The notes below the pieces were generated by a model, which saw nothing but the letters and a program-made list of their open reading frames with translations, did not search any database and was not told where the DNA came from. DNA of 9,877 bases from Flavobacteriales bacterium UBA6049 (lineage in GTDB: Bacteria > Bacteroidota > Bacteroidia > Flavobacteriales_G > Salibacteraceae), in the NCBI GenBank assembly GCA_002429085.1, contig DIYR01000228.1, forward strand, positions 1 through 9,877, written 5' to 3'. Of the stretch, positions 1 to 6,830 are shown piece by piece. The position numbers were made by a program, and so were the translations under genes. Numbering within the stretch: position 1 is the first letter of the stretch; every line of letters starts with the position of its first letter.

Positions 1-716
1 AAAAAAGTAGTACCCACTACTACAAAAATTGCCGAAGCTGTTGCTTGCCAAGTGAACGACTGCCATTCAACGGCACTAATGTCGTTCCAACCAAACGGCA
101 ATACCATTAACAGGCCGAACGTAAACACGTATTTCACAACTGTTACTGGTTGATACTTAGCCATCAAAGGTTTTACAGTAACCAGATACAATGCATAGGA
201 AGTAGCATTTAAGAATACAAATAAATCGCCCAATAAGGTATTTGTACCAAAGGACAAATTAGCTTCGGAAGAATTGAATAAAATCAACATAGAAGCTCCT
301 CCAAGACCAAGCACTATTCCAACGATTTTAATCCATTGAATGCGCTCTTTCAACATGATACTTGCCGCAACCAAAACCAATATTGGATTGGTTGTCATTA
401 TGATAGCAGCATTGATAGGAGTAGTGAGATTTAGCCCTTGAAAGAATAGTAATTGATTGGTTGCTACACCAAATAGAGCTGAAACGAACAAACGAACCCA
501 GTCTTCCTGCTCTACTTTCTCACTTGATTTATACAAAGAAGCTAACAGCCAGAACAGTAAAACAGCACCAGAAACACGTAATAAAATGAATCCATTGGGT
601 TTAATGAACTCAGGCATGACCACTTTGGCCACAGAATAGTTAATTCCGTAGATTAAGTTAGCTCCGAATAAGGCTGCATGCGCTTTACCCTGATCGGAAA
701 CAGGAAAAAGTCTCAT
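1..716 (-). CDS. EamA/DMT-family membrane transporter, C-terminus cut by window edge
   Basis: My own translation of the minus strand from the ATG at 716 stays open to base 1, giving 238 residues of an unfinished protein. It reads as a drug/metabolite transporter of the EamA type. The first helix (about residues 14-34) has the family's G-A-N-L-I-Y-G-I-N-Y-S pattern. Residues 95-121 give the typical L-T-T-P-I-N-A-A-I-I-M-T-T-N-P helix pair, followed by the K-E-R-I loop and a G-I-V-L-G-L-G-G-A helix near 132-145. A second, inverted-repeat half begins near 160. EamA proteins are usually about 290-310 aa with ten helices, so roughly 55-70 residues lie beyond the edge. The start codon overlaps the gatC stop (TAATG), which implies co-transcription and translational coupling. 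Substrate cannot be told from sequence; amino acids or other small metabolites are typical for the family. The family call is firm, the substrate unknown. Confidence 0.88.
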   Translation of the reverse strand, partial: MRLFPVSDQGKAHAALFGANLIYGINYSVAKVVMPEFIKPNGFILLRVSGAVLLFWLLASLYKSSEKVEQEDWVRLFVSALFGVATNQLLFFQGLNLTTPINAAIIMTTNPILVLVAASIMLKERIQWIKIVGIVLGLGGASMLILFNSSEANLSFGTNTLLGDLFVFLNATSYALYLVTVKPLMAKYQPVTVVKYVFTFGLLMVLPFGWNDISAVEWQSFTWQATASAIFVVVGTTF

Positions 717-1006
717 TATTTATTCAGTACCTTAGGTACTTTAAAGTAATCTGAATCTTTGAGTGGGGCGTTTTTCAGCGCTTCGTCTTGAGAGATAGTT
801 TCTTGAGATACATCTGTTCTTAATTGAAGTGATTCATCATTTAAATAAATCAAAGGCTCTACACCTTCCGTATCAACTTCATTTAGTTTCTCAACAAAAT
901 CTAAGATGCGCGTCATATCTTTCTTAATGGCCTCTTTTGCTTCTCCTTCAAAAGAAAGTTTTGCTAATCGAGCCACATTATCTACCAATTGATCGTCCAC
1001 TTTCAT
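716..1006 (-). CDS. gatC: Asp-tRNA(Asn)/Glu-tRNA(Gln) amidotransferase subunit C
   Basis: This 96-aa protein has the usual GatC length and landmarks: an N-terminal helix with V-A-R-L-A-K-L-S-F (residues 10-18), then I-L-D-F-V-E-K-L-N-E-V-D-T-E-G-V-E-P-L (34-52), then L-R-T-D-V (62-66), the N-A-P-L segment (79-82) and the C-terminal F-K-V-P-K-V-L (88-94). GatC wraps around GatA and GatB to hold the GatCAB complex together. That cytoplasmic enzyme amidates misacylated Glu-tRNA(Gln) or Asp-tRNA(Asn), using ammonia from glutamine. gatA and gatB are not in the window, so the subunits are encoded apart. The start at 1006 lies about 18 bases below an exact -7 box (1024-1031), leaving a short leader. 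The stop overlaps the start of the transporter downstream. There is no sign of damage. Confidence 0.95.
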   Translation of the reverse strand: MKVDDQLVDNVARLAKLSFEGEAKEAIKKDMTRILDFVEKLNEVDTEGVEPLIYLNDESLQLRTDVSQETISQDEALKNAPLKDSDYFKVPKVLNK

Positions 1007-1023
1007 CTCTCTGAATTTTGCGG

Positions 1024-1051
1024 CAAAAATAACGATATATCAATGCATCAA
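1024..1051 (-). promoter_or_regulatory. Predicted sigma-A promoter of gatC
   Basis: On the minus strand an exact Bacteroidota -7 box TATTTTTG lies at 1031-1024, with a TTG at 1051-1049 exactly 17 bases upstream. This agrees with the phylum's TTG/TAnnTTTG arrangement. Transcription would begin about 15 bases before the gatC ATG and should cover the coupled transporter as well. It shares the 115-base divergent region with the flippase promoter. Confidence 0.6.
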
Positions 1052-1086
1052 TTCCTAATGAACAGGAAGTTTCATTGGTATTCGGT

Positions 1087-1094
1087 TACCTTTG
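1087..1094 (+). promoter_or_regulatory. Predicted -7 box for the flippase gene
   Basis: TACCTTTG matches TAnnTTTG exactly and ends 27 bases before the ATG at 1122. I see no good TTG at the usual distance; the nearest one, at 1075-1077, is only 9 bases upstream. The -33 half is therefore weak or absent. Confidence 0.5.
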
Positions 1095-1121
1095 ATAGAT
1101 ACCCCCTAGAAACGAAACCGC

Positions 1122-2447
1122 ATGTCTAAACAAAACTACTGGATCAAATCTGGCTTACTCACTATGGCACAACGCGCTAGTATGCTACTATTTGGCACTG
1201 GTGGTTTCATGCTACTGATTCGGATTTTACCATCCAAAGAAGATTTTGGAATTTGGGCTCTTTTCTTAACTATCACCACCATTTTAGGTGTTTTGCGCAA
1301 TGGTTTAGTAAGAAATGGTTTAGTTAAACATTTAGCAAGTTCTGAGGATCCAATAGAAAGAACAAAAATTCTCGGTTCTTCTTTAATACTCAACACCTTA
1401 TTTACCGTTGTTCAATCAGTCGTACTTATTGTCATTGCCCAATTCCTTGCTAGTTTCTGGGGTGCACCTCAACTAGTTGAAATGTTCTATTGGTTTATTG
1501 GGGCCTCTTTCTTCTTCATTATAGTCACTCATTTGGAATTCGTACAACAAGCCAATTTTGATTTTCTAGGTGTGTTCTGGTCTTATGTAAGCAGGAGTGC
1601 TTCATTCTTCTTTTACTTAGTTTGGTGCTATGCCTCTTATAGGGTTCCAAGCTTCACAGAACTTACGGTTGTTTACTTGGGGACTTGGATTTTTGGAGGG
1701 GTTATTGGTTACATTCCATCACGAAGAATGCAATTCTTCTCTACCCAATTTACAAAGGAGTGGCTGAAACGATTGTATGATTTTGGGAAATACACGTTTG
1801 GTACAAACCTCAGTTCACAAGCGATTAGAAATACCGATCAATGGATGTTAGGAAGAATGATATCTGCCGAAGGGGTGGCTCAGTACAATCCAGCCATTCG
1901 CATAGCTAATTTGGTTGAAGTTCCCACATTAGCAATTGCCCAAATTGTTTTTCCGCAAGCCGCAAAAATGAGTGGCACAAGTGATAAAAGTGCCATGAAA
2001 GATTTATACGAAAAGTCTGTAGCTTCTATTCTTTGTTTTGTTCTTCCTGCTCTTATTGTCTTGTTCATTTTTGCTGAAGAAACAGTAGTTATTCTAGCTG
2101 GTGAGCGATATGCTGATACGAAAGATATTTTGAGAGTTACTTTATTCTACTCGCTATTCATTCCATTTGCTAGGCAGTTTGGTGTTATTCTAGATGCCAG
2201 TGGAAAACAGCAAATCAACTTCTACTTTGTACTTCTTACTGGATTGTTAAATGTTGTTTTCAACTATTTTTTTATTCAGAGCTATGGCGTTATTGGTGCT
2301 GCCTATGGGACCTTGCTTACTTACGTTATTGGTTTTGGATTGAATCAATGGTTTCTTAGAAAAGAGTTTAAAATTAATGTTGGTTCAGTATTCAAGTATA
2401 TGCCTTCTTTTTATGGCATGGCAGTAAATAAAATACTCAAGAGATAG
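1122..2447 (+). CDS. Polysaccharide/oligosaccharide flippase (Wzx-like, MOP superfamily)
   Basis: A 441-aa multi-span membrane protein that I recognise as a polysaccharide biosynthesis (Wzx/flippase) protein, the group that turns lipid-linked sugar units across the inner membrane for O-antigen, capsule or exopolysaccharide. The N-terminus shows the family pattern: an amphipathic first helix, a long hydrophobic segment ending L-L-I-R-I-L-P-S-K-E-D-F-G-I-W (residues 31-45), and then L-R-N-G-L-V-R-N-G-L-V-K. Further hydrophobic segments follow to about residue 415, consistent with around 12 helices. The mid-protein motif R-N-T-D-Q-W-M-L-G near 237-245 and the later F-P-Q-A-A-K near 281-286 are typical. 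No glycosyltransferase or polymerase gene is adjacent, so it is isolated from any visible sugar cluster and its substrate cannot be assigned. It has its own predicted promoter. Its TAG stop is 4 bases from the stop of a convergent mini-gene. Confidence 0.85.
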   Translation: MSKQNYWIKSGLLTMAQRASMLLFGTGGFMLLIRILPSKEDFGIWALFLTITTILGVLRNGLVRNGLVKHLASSEDPIERTKILGSSLILNTLFTVVQSVVLIVIAQFLASFWGAPQLVEMFYWFIGASFFFIIVTHLEFVQQANFDFLGVFWSYVSRSASFFFYLVWCYASYRVPSFTELTVVYLGTWIFGGVIGYIPSRRMQFFSTQFTKEWLKRLYDFGKYTFGTNLSSQAIRNTDQWMLGRMISAEGVAQYNPAIRIANLVEVPTLAIAQIVFPQAAKMSGTSDKSAMKDLYEKSVASILCFVLPALIVLFIFAEETVVILAGERYADTKDILRVTLFYSLFIPFARQFGVILDASGKQQINFYFVLLTGLLNVVFNYFFIQSYGVIGAAYGTLLTYVIGFGLNQWFLRKEFKINVGSVFKYMPSFYGMAVNKILKR

Positions 2448-2451
2448 CACG

Positions 2452-2556
2452 TTATTTTGTAAGGTAAACGGCCATCAGTGAAAGTGCTCCAATTGCAGTT
2501 ATCTGAATGGAGAAACGAATAACCTCGTTGGACTTAATGAATTTAATAGTTCGCAT
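2452..2556 (-). CDS. Candidate 34-aa single-span membrane mini-protein
   Basis: On the minus strand an ATG at 2556 opens 34 codons ending in TAA at 2452. The peptide starts M-R-T-I-K-F-I-K-S-N-E-V-I-R, with positive charges at residues 2, 5, 8 and 14. Next comes a hydrophobic stretch (about 15-31: F-S-I-Q-I-T-A-I-G-A-L-S-L-M-A-V-Y), and it ends L-T-K. This is the layout of a small one-helix inner-membrane protein with its N-terminus inside. Support for it being a gene: an exact -7 box TAGTTTTG at 2586-2579, about 22 bases upstream; an inverted repeat over the likely start of transcription; and a stop just 4 bases from the flippase stop, matching the near-touching tail-to-tail ends elsewhere in the window. 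There is no clear Shine-Dalgarno, but these are often weak in this phylum. I recognise no family. It is divergent from the histidine kinase, so a partner role is possible but only inferred. It could still be a chance reading frame. Confidence 0.5.
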   Translation of the reverse strand: MRTIKFIKSNEVIRFSIQITAIGALSLMAVYLTK

Positions 2557-2564
2557 TGGGGGTT

Positions 2565-2584
2565 GTTTTGTTGCAATACAAAAC
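2565..2584. repeat. 7-bp inverted repeat, possible operator
   Basis: GTTTTGT (2565-2571) and ACAAAAC (2578-2584) form a perfect inverted repeat with a 6-base spacer. One arm falls inside the predicted -7 box of the mini-gene and the centre falls near its expected transcription start. This is where a repressor site would sit, though the arms are AT-rich and the repeat could be chance. Confidence 0.4.
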
Positions 2585-2586
2585 TA
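2579..2586 (-). promoter_or_regulatory. Predicted -7 box for the 34-aa mini-gene
   Basis: Read on the minus strand, TAGTTTTG matches TAnnTTTG exactly and ends 22 bases before the ATG at 2556. No TTG is evident at the usual upstream distance. One arm of the inverted repeat at 2565-2584 overlaps it. Confidence 0.4.
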
Positions 2587-2630
2587 GAGAAGCAAAGTGG
2601 CCTTTGTTTTACTTCACATTCATTGAATCG

Positions 2631-2638
2631 TATTTTTG
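2631..2638 (+). promoter_or_regulatory. Predicted -7 box for the histidine kinase
   Basis: TATTTTTG is an exact TAnnTTTG match ending 19 bases before the kinase ATG at 2658. A TTTG lies at 2603-2606, 24 bases upstream, a little longer than usual. A small inverted repeat (CAAAG-tggc-CTTTG, 2593-2606) covers this upstream element and might bind a regulator. Confidence 0.5.
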
Positions 2639-2657
2639 AGGTTAAGAAATCATCATC

Positions 2658-3587
2658 ATGATTAAGAATATACCAAGACCATTAGTAATCTTCTATTTGC
2701 TTGTTCTTTACATTTTCTTTCAGTTTTGTTGGTGGGCATACCTCATCATCTCTCTCAATATTGAATTAGCAAGTGAGCAAATCAACTCGGAAAACCAAGT
2801 AGTTAATAAAAAGGTATTGATGGTTTTTGGAGAAGGTACCGTTTTCTTAATTATACTATTTATAGGATTTTACCAAGTTAGAAAATCCTTTATGCGAGAA
2901 GTAGAGGTTGCCAAGCAACAAAGAAACTTCCTATTGAGTATCACACACGAGTTGAATAGTCCCTTGGCTTCAATCAAACTGTATTTACAAACCCTGCAAC
3001 GCAGAAAACTATCCGAAGAAAAAACAGAACAAGTTTTAGAGAACGCCTTGCATGATGTAGAACGTCAACAAAAACTGGTCAGTAATATTCTATTGGCTGC
3101 AAGGGTAGATGATAGTTCTTATCAAATAGTTCCAGAACAGGTAAACGTAAGTAGCCTTGTTAAACGAGTTTGCAACCAGCAAGCAGCGCATTTTTCGCAT
3201 GAGTTTCAAATTGACATTGAGCCCGAAATTATCGTTCATACGGATGTAAGTGCATTTGAATCAATAGTGACCAATCTTATAGAAAATGCTCGTAAATATT
3301 CTCCTAAAGACACCACTGTTCATGTTTGTTTATCTAAACATGAGTCAGAATTTGAATTAGTTATTGAAGATGAGGGAAGTGGTATACCTTCAGAAGAGAG
3401 AGAAGCTATTTTTAAGAAATTCTACCGATCTGGGAATGAAGATACTCGGAAAGCAAAAGGAACTGGTTTAGGGCTATATCTCGTCCATTTCTTTGTAAAA
3501 TCACTAAAAGGAACGATACAAGTGGTAGAAGGAAAAAAAAGCGGAGCTCGATTTGAACTCCACTTCCCTATAGTAATTCAGAATTAA
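2658..3587 (+). CDS. Two-TM sensor histidine kinase, no adjacent response regulator
   Basis: This is a 309-aa membrane-bound sensor kinase of the HisKA/HATPase_c type. Two hydrophobic helices (about residues 9-32 and 53-73) enclose only some 20 periplasmic residues. There is no HAMP or PAS domain; a short linker leads directly to the dimerisation helix with the phospho-accepting histidine H97 in S-I-T-H-E-L-N-S-P-L. The ATP-binding domain is complete: N box N-L-I-E-N-A-R-K-Y-S (206-215), G1 box D-E-G-S-G-I-P (238-244), F box I-F-K-K-F-Y-R (251-257) and G2 box G-T-G-L-G-L-Y-L (268-275). The protein should therefore autophosphorylate and pass phosphate to a response regulator, but none lies beside it. 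The gene stands alone between a divergent mini-gene and a convergent gene 3 bases away. So short a loop suggests sensing within or at the membrane, perhaps through a partner. The kinase call is firm; the signal is unknown. Confidence 0.92.
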   Translation: MIKNIPRPLVIFYLLVLYIFFQFCWWAYLIISLNIELASEQINSENQVVNKKVLMVFGEGTVFLIILFIGFYQVRKSFMREVEVAKQQRNFLLSITHELNSPLASIKLYLQTLQRRKLSEEKTEQVLENALHDVERQQKLVSNILLAARVDDSSYQIVPEQVNVSSLVKRVCNQQAAHFSHEFQIDIEPEIIVHTDVSAFESIVTNLIENARKYSPKDTTVHVCLSKHESEFELVIEDEGSGIPSEEREAIFKKFYRSGNEDTRKAKGTGLGLYLVHFFVKSLKGTIQVVEGKKSGARFELHFPIVIQN

Positions 3588-3590
3588 GTG

Positions 3591-6500
3591 TTAGAAGAGT
3601 ATTTGAATTGATCCTGTTTTCTCAATTTTTTGGCTTCCTAAACCCTCTATTGTTAGTTGGTAAACATAGATTCCGTTTTCTTCATTATTTGCATCCCAAA
3701 CGAAATCTGGATTATTTGAAGAGAATACAACTTCTCCCCATCTATTGAATATCACAATATTGAAGCGAGTAATATTCTCATTGTCAGAAAACCCAGTTCC
3801 TTCAATTTTAAACACATCATTCTTGCCATCTCCATTTGGTGTAAATGCATTCGGAATAAATGTTCTCAACGGAGATTCAAATACTACCATGGCATTATCT
3901 CTACAACCATTTTCATCTATAGCAGTCAACCTTACACTGTATGTTCCATCTTCTTCATATTTGTGCCAAGGATGCTCTTCATTTGAGGTGTTTCCATCAT
4001 CAAAATTCCATTCATATGAAATTGCATCATTACTCTTATTTCGAAGCATTAAATTAACTCCATCAATAAACTCGCCATCGAAAAATGCCTCTGGAGAACC
4101 TGTTTCCACATTGATCTCACCTGAAACAGAACTACCACATTGATCTATTACCGTCACTGTATAACGATTTGTTAGCTGCTCAATTGGTTCAACAGTAATG
4201 AACTCATCATTACTACCCGTACTCCAGTAATACTCATACCCACCTGCTCCATGTCTTACAGTTGCTAGCAGTTCAATTTCGTCTCCCGAACAGGTAATCG
4301 TATCAGATGGAATATTCAAGCTAAGTTGATCATACCTTGGAACAATGACAGAAACTTCGCTTGAGGTTGAATCTAGATTACACAGGTCAGCTACTTGAAC
4401 TGTAAATGTTTGAGAATTATTTGCTACACCTGAAATGACATCGTCTCTGGTCACCCAGTTATCCCATGAAACTGCATACCTACCCGATCCTCCTATAACA
4501 TTTGGAGTTTCAAACTTGTAAACATCTCCAAGACATGTTACTGAATCATTTTCATAAGGGATAATTTCTATAGGGTTGTAGTCTTGAATGATGACATCTA
4601 TTTCCTCAATTTGTTCTTGACCGCATACATCTGTAATGGTAACAAAGTGTGACATAGAGTTAGGAGTATAACTCAGCACTACAGCCGAATCAAATTCTCC
4701 AGTACTCCATGAGTAGAAATAAGGATAGTACCCTCCATAAACGGTTGGTCCTACTTCCGTTGAATCCCATATACACGGAATAGAACCGTTCTGAGAACTG
4801 GATACCAATGGAATATTTTCTACGAAAACAGTTACTGAGTCTACAATTGTCAATGCGTCACATGCATCTGTTACAGATATGTAATAGATGGTTGTATTTA
4901 GTGGGTTCACCGTCTGTACAGAATCCATTACACCCGTATTCCATTCAAACTGGAAGTTAGGAGTTGTGTAACTTACTTCCACCGAAATATCTGTTAAGCC
5001 GGTTGTACAGTCTATTGTAATGTCGTCTGTAGAAGTTGTAAATGGAGGATTATCAAGAACAAGTTCAAATGTGTCTATCAAAAAATAACCCGCACATGCT
5101 TGAGTAACTGTTACAATATAATCAGTACTTCCAAAAGGGTTCACTTGATAAAAATTATCCAACGTTTGCCCACTATTCCACTGATAAACCAATCCTGGCA
5201 TTGGATCCGTAACACTTACACTAATCAAAGCTCCTGGGTCTTCACAAGTAATAGTATCACTGGCAGCATTAATTGAGGTGGGGGGATTTTCTATCACAAC
5301 AGTGGCCGTATCTACTATTGTGAATAGCGAACAAGCATCTGTTATGGTCACATAATATTCTGTGGTAGCTGTAGGTGTGTTTACGTAAATACTATCAACA
5401 CTATCATTTGTACTCCATTGAAAATCAAATGGACCAATCCCACTTGTCGTATTTGCCATAAGGTTAACTGGAGGATCTGTACACATTACTGTATCAGTTG
5501 TTGGATCTGCAACAATCTCGGGAGCATCTTCAATAATTACTCGTAATGTATCACCTTCGAAACTCCCACAACCAATTTGGATATTCGTATCGTTGATTGC
5601 AATAAATAGTGTTTCTGGTCCTTCTATTAGACCATCATTTGGAATATCAAAGTATAGACTGATGCTGTCTTGACCAGCTGCAAAAAACAATGAATCTGGA
5701 ATTGGATCAGTATCTAATCCAGGAATTGCAGATCCAAAAATATCTAGTGGAATTGTATCGGCTAAAAGAAGTGTGTCGTTTCGCTCAAAAGTAAGATCAA
5801 TACCTGCACATCCTTCATAAATGATGCTATCTCCACCGATTGTGTTGTATACTGGCTCAATAACTGCATTGAAAGGTTGGGTACCTCCAAATGAATTTCC
5901 TTCCATGAATACAGCAGATTGCAACGCAACATCGCCTGCATTAGCAATAGCCATAGTAAAGTTGTAGACATTACAGATTTGCACAGGAAACTGTATTGTT
6001 AAAACTGTTGTTTTTGCTGATAACGTCAGTCCACCAGAATTTCCCGCTGCATAATATTGGGTATTGTAGGATTGATTACAGCTTCCTGTTTGAGTTGGAT
6101 GCGTAATCGAACTGATGGTAATTGGAATGTTAGTTCCAGGTACAAATGCTACGTTATCGGTGTTTGTAAACCCTGGAGGAGAGTTAAACGATGCAGCCAT
6201 TCCTGGTCCAGAAACAAAAAAGCCGAAAACATCATTAAAACCCGTACAAGGAAAGGTATTCCATTCGCTACTAGCAAACACAAACTTAAACTCCATAGTA
6301 TCCTGAGTAGGAATAAAATCGAATGATATAGCACACGCAGAATTAACGTCACTCGCAGGTGCAAAATTCGCACCCAACAGTCCAGGTACTGACCCAGAAA
6401 CAGAAAGTAAATTGTTAGATGCTGCTGTTCCCATCCAAGGAAATCCAAAATTTATTCCAGTTGTATTATTCACATTTCCTGGAGCAGGAAATCCCCAGTT

Positions 6501-6788
6501 CGGTGCTAATGGGCTGTTAGAAACAGATCCTAAATGCCACGTACTTAAAACTATCCCACTATCCATTCCAACTGCGGCTAGACCATTACCGAAATAGCCA
6601 TATTGTCCTGCCTGCCCAAATACTTGGACATTGTTTATTTGAACAGTTCCGTCAGAAAAAACATTATTAATTAAGTAATTGGCAGTATTGTAAGGAGCAT
6701 TATCCGTAACAATCATTTGTGCTTGTGTAATTGCTGGTATGTTTAAAATCACACCTAACACATATGCTAGATAAAACTTGAGTTTCAT
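3591..6788 (-). CDS. T9SS-exported modular surface protein (choice-of-anchor L, Ig-like repeats, PKD, type B sorting domain)
   Basis: I place the start at 6788 (1065 aa) because M-K-L-K-F-Y then begins a normal Sec signal peptide (cleavage likely after T-Q-A, residue 23), with a GAAG ribosome site 6-9 bases upstream. A start at 6821 would put 11 charged residues in front. Domains in order: a choice-of-anchor-L-like head (about 25-310, with the G-I-V-L-S-T segment at 78-83); a Calx-beta-like module (about 315-424); six Ig-like repeats of 78-81 aa (about 425-895), each with two Cys about 50 residues apart; a PKD-like domain (about 899-969, with Y-E-W-N-F-D-D-G-N and Y-E-E-D-G-T-Y-S-V); and a gliding-motility-associated C-terminal domain (976-1065) opening F-I-P-N-A-F-T-P-N-G-D-G-K-N-D and ending G-S-I-Q-I-L-F. 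In T9SS this last domain directs passage through the outer membrane and attachment or release outside. Adhesion or surface structure is the likely role; no catalytic domain is visible. K and R are almost absent before residue 758. No promoter is obvious. Confidence 0.92.
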   Translation of the reverse strand: MKLKFYLAYVLGVILNIPAITQAQMIVTDNAPYNTANYLINNVFSDGTVQINNVQVFGQAGQYGYFGNGLAAVGMDSGIVLSTWHLGSVSNSPLAPNWGFPAPGNVNNTTGINFGFPWMGTAASNNLLSVSGSVPGLLGANFAPASDVNSACAISFDFIPTQDTMEFKFVFASSEWNTFPCTGFNDVFGFFVSGPGMAASFNSPPGFTNTDNVAFVPGTNIPITISSITHPTQTGSCNQSYNTQYYAAGNSGGLTLSAKTTVLTIQFPVQICNVYNFTMAIANAGDVALQSAVFMEGNSFGGTQPFNAVIEPVYNTIGGDSIIYEGCAGIDLTFERNDTLLLADTIPLDIFGSAIPGLDTDPIPDSLFFAAGQDSISLYFDIPNDGLIEGPETLFIAINDTNIQIGCGSFEGDTLRVIIEDAPEIVADPTTDTVMCTDPPVNLMANTTSGIGPFDFQWSTNDSVDSIYVNTPTATTEYYVTITDACSLFTIVDTATVVIENPPTSINAASDTITCEDPGALISVSVTDPMPGLVYQWNSGQTLDNFYQVNPFGSTDYIVTVTQACAGYFLIDTFELVLDNPPFTTSTDDITIDCTTGLTDISVEVSYTTPNFQFEWNTGVMDSVQTVNPLNTTIYYISVTDACDALTIVDSVTVFVENIPLVSSSQNGSIPCIWDSTEVGPTVYGGYYPYFYSWSTGEFDSAVVLSYTPNSMSHFVTITDVCGQEQIEEIDVIIQDYNPIEIIPYENDSVTCLGDVYKFETPNVIGGSGRYAVSWDNWVTRDDVISGVANNSQTFTVQVADLCNLDSTSSEVSVIVPRYDQLSLNIPSDTITCSGDEIELLATVRHGAGGYEYYWSTGSNDEFITVEPIEQLTNRYTVTVIDQCGSSVSGEINVETGSPEAFFDGEFIDGVNLMLRNKSNDAISYEWNFDDGNTSNEEHPWHKYEEDGTYSVRLTAIDENGCRDNAMVVFESPLRTFIPNAFTPNGDGKNDVFKIEGTGFSDNENITRFNIVIFNRWGEVVFSSNNPDFVWDANNEENGIYVYQLTIEGLGSQKIEKTGSIQILF
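3606..3631 (+). terminator. Possible weak intrinsic terminator after the histidine kinase
   Basis: AATTGA (3606-3611) pairs with TCAATT (3622-3627) across a 10-base loop, extended by a G-U pair, and a T run continues to 3631. It lies about 18 bases past the kinase stop, inside the last codons of the convergent T9SS gene. The stem is AT-rich, so terminator strength is doubtful. Confidence 0.3.
4104..5516 (-). repeat. Six tandem Ig-like protein repeats, 78-81 aa period
   Basis: Within the T9SS protein (numbered from the start at 6788), Cys pairs fall at 436/486, 515/565, 594/643, 672/722, 752/803 and 833/884. Each unit follows the plan D-T-I-T-C, then Y/F-x-W-x-x-G/N, then T-x-Y-x-V-T-V-T-D-x-C, then a strand such as I-V-D-T-A-T-V. 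The spacing between the two Cys is 49-51 residues in all six, and first-Cys to first-Cys distance is 78-81. The DNA has diverged, so these are old protein repeats rather than recent DNA duplications. They resemble SprB-type/Ig-like adhesin repeats. Confidence 0.85.
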
Positions 6789-6830
6789 GGCGACTTCTTT
6801 CGATTTAGGATGACCTCTCAAGGCAATTCA

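Noticed and set aside
7..20. Palindrome GTAGT-ACCC-ACTAC at the left edge
   Set aside because: It lies in the transporter coding region (V-V-G-T-T codons) with no T run; it looks coincidental.
1296..1325. Tandem 15-base repeat encoding R-N-G-L-V twice in the flippase
   Set aside because: The N-terminal region of this flippase family often carries R-N-G/A-L-type motifs in succession, so it is probably family sequence rather than a new duplication.
3745..4143. 132-codon plus-strand frame opposite the T9SS gene
   Set aside because: It lies wholly inside the PKD/sorting-domain coding region on the other strand, shows no domain, and has no promoter box upstream; its length follows from the composition of the real gene.
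4104..5516. Possible CRISPR-like or DNA-level tandem array
   Set aside because: The periodicity is at the protein level only; the DNA units are diverged and continuous coding, with no identical repeats or spacers.
6057..6597. Several 60-99 codon frames on both strands around the T9SS head domain
   Set aside because: All are nested in the choice-of-anchor-L coding region in other frames, with composition like out-of-frame translation; the main frame has clear domains.
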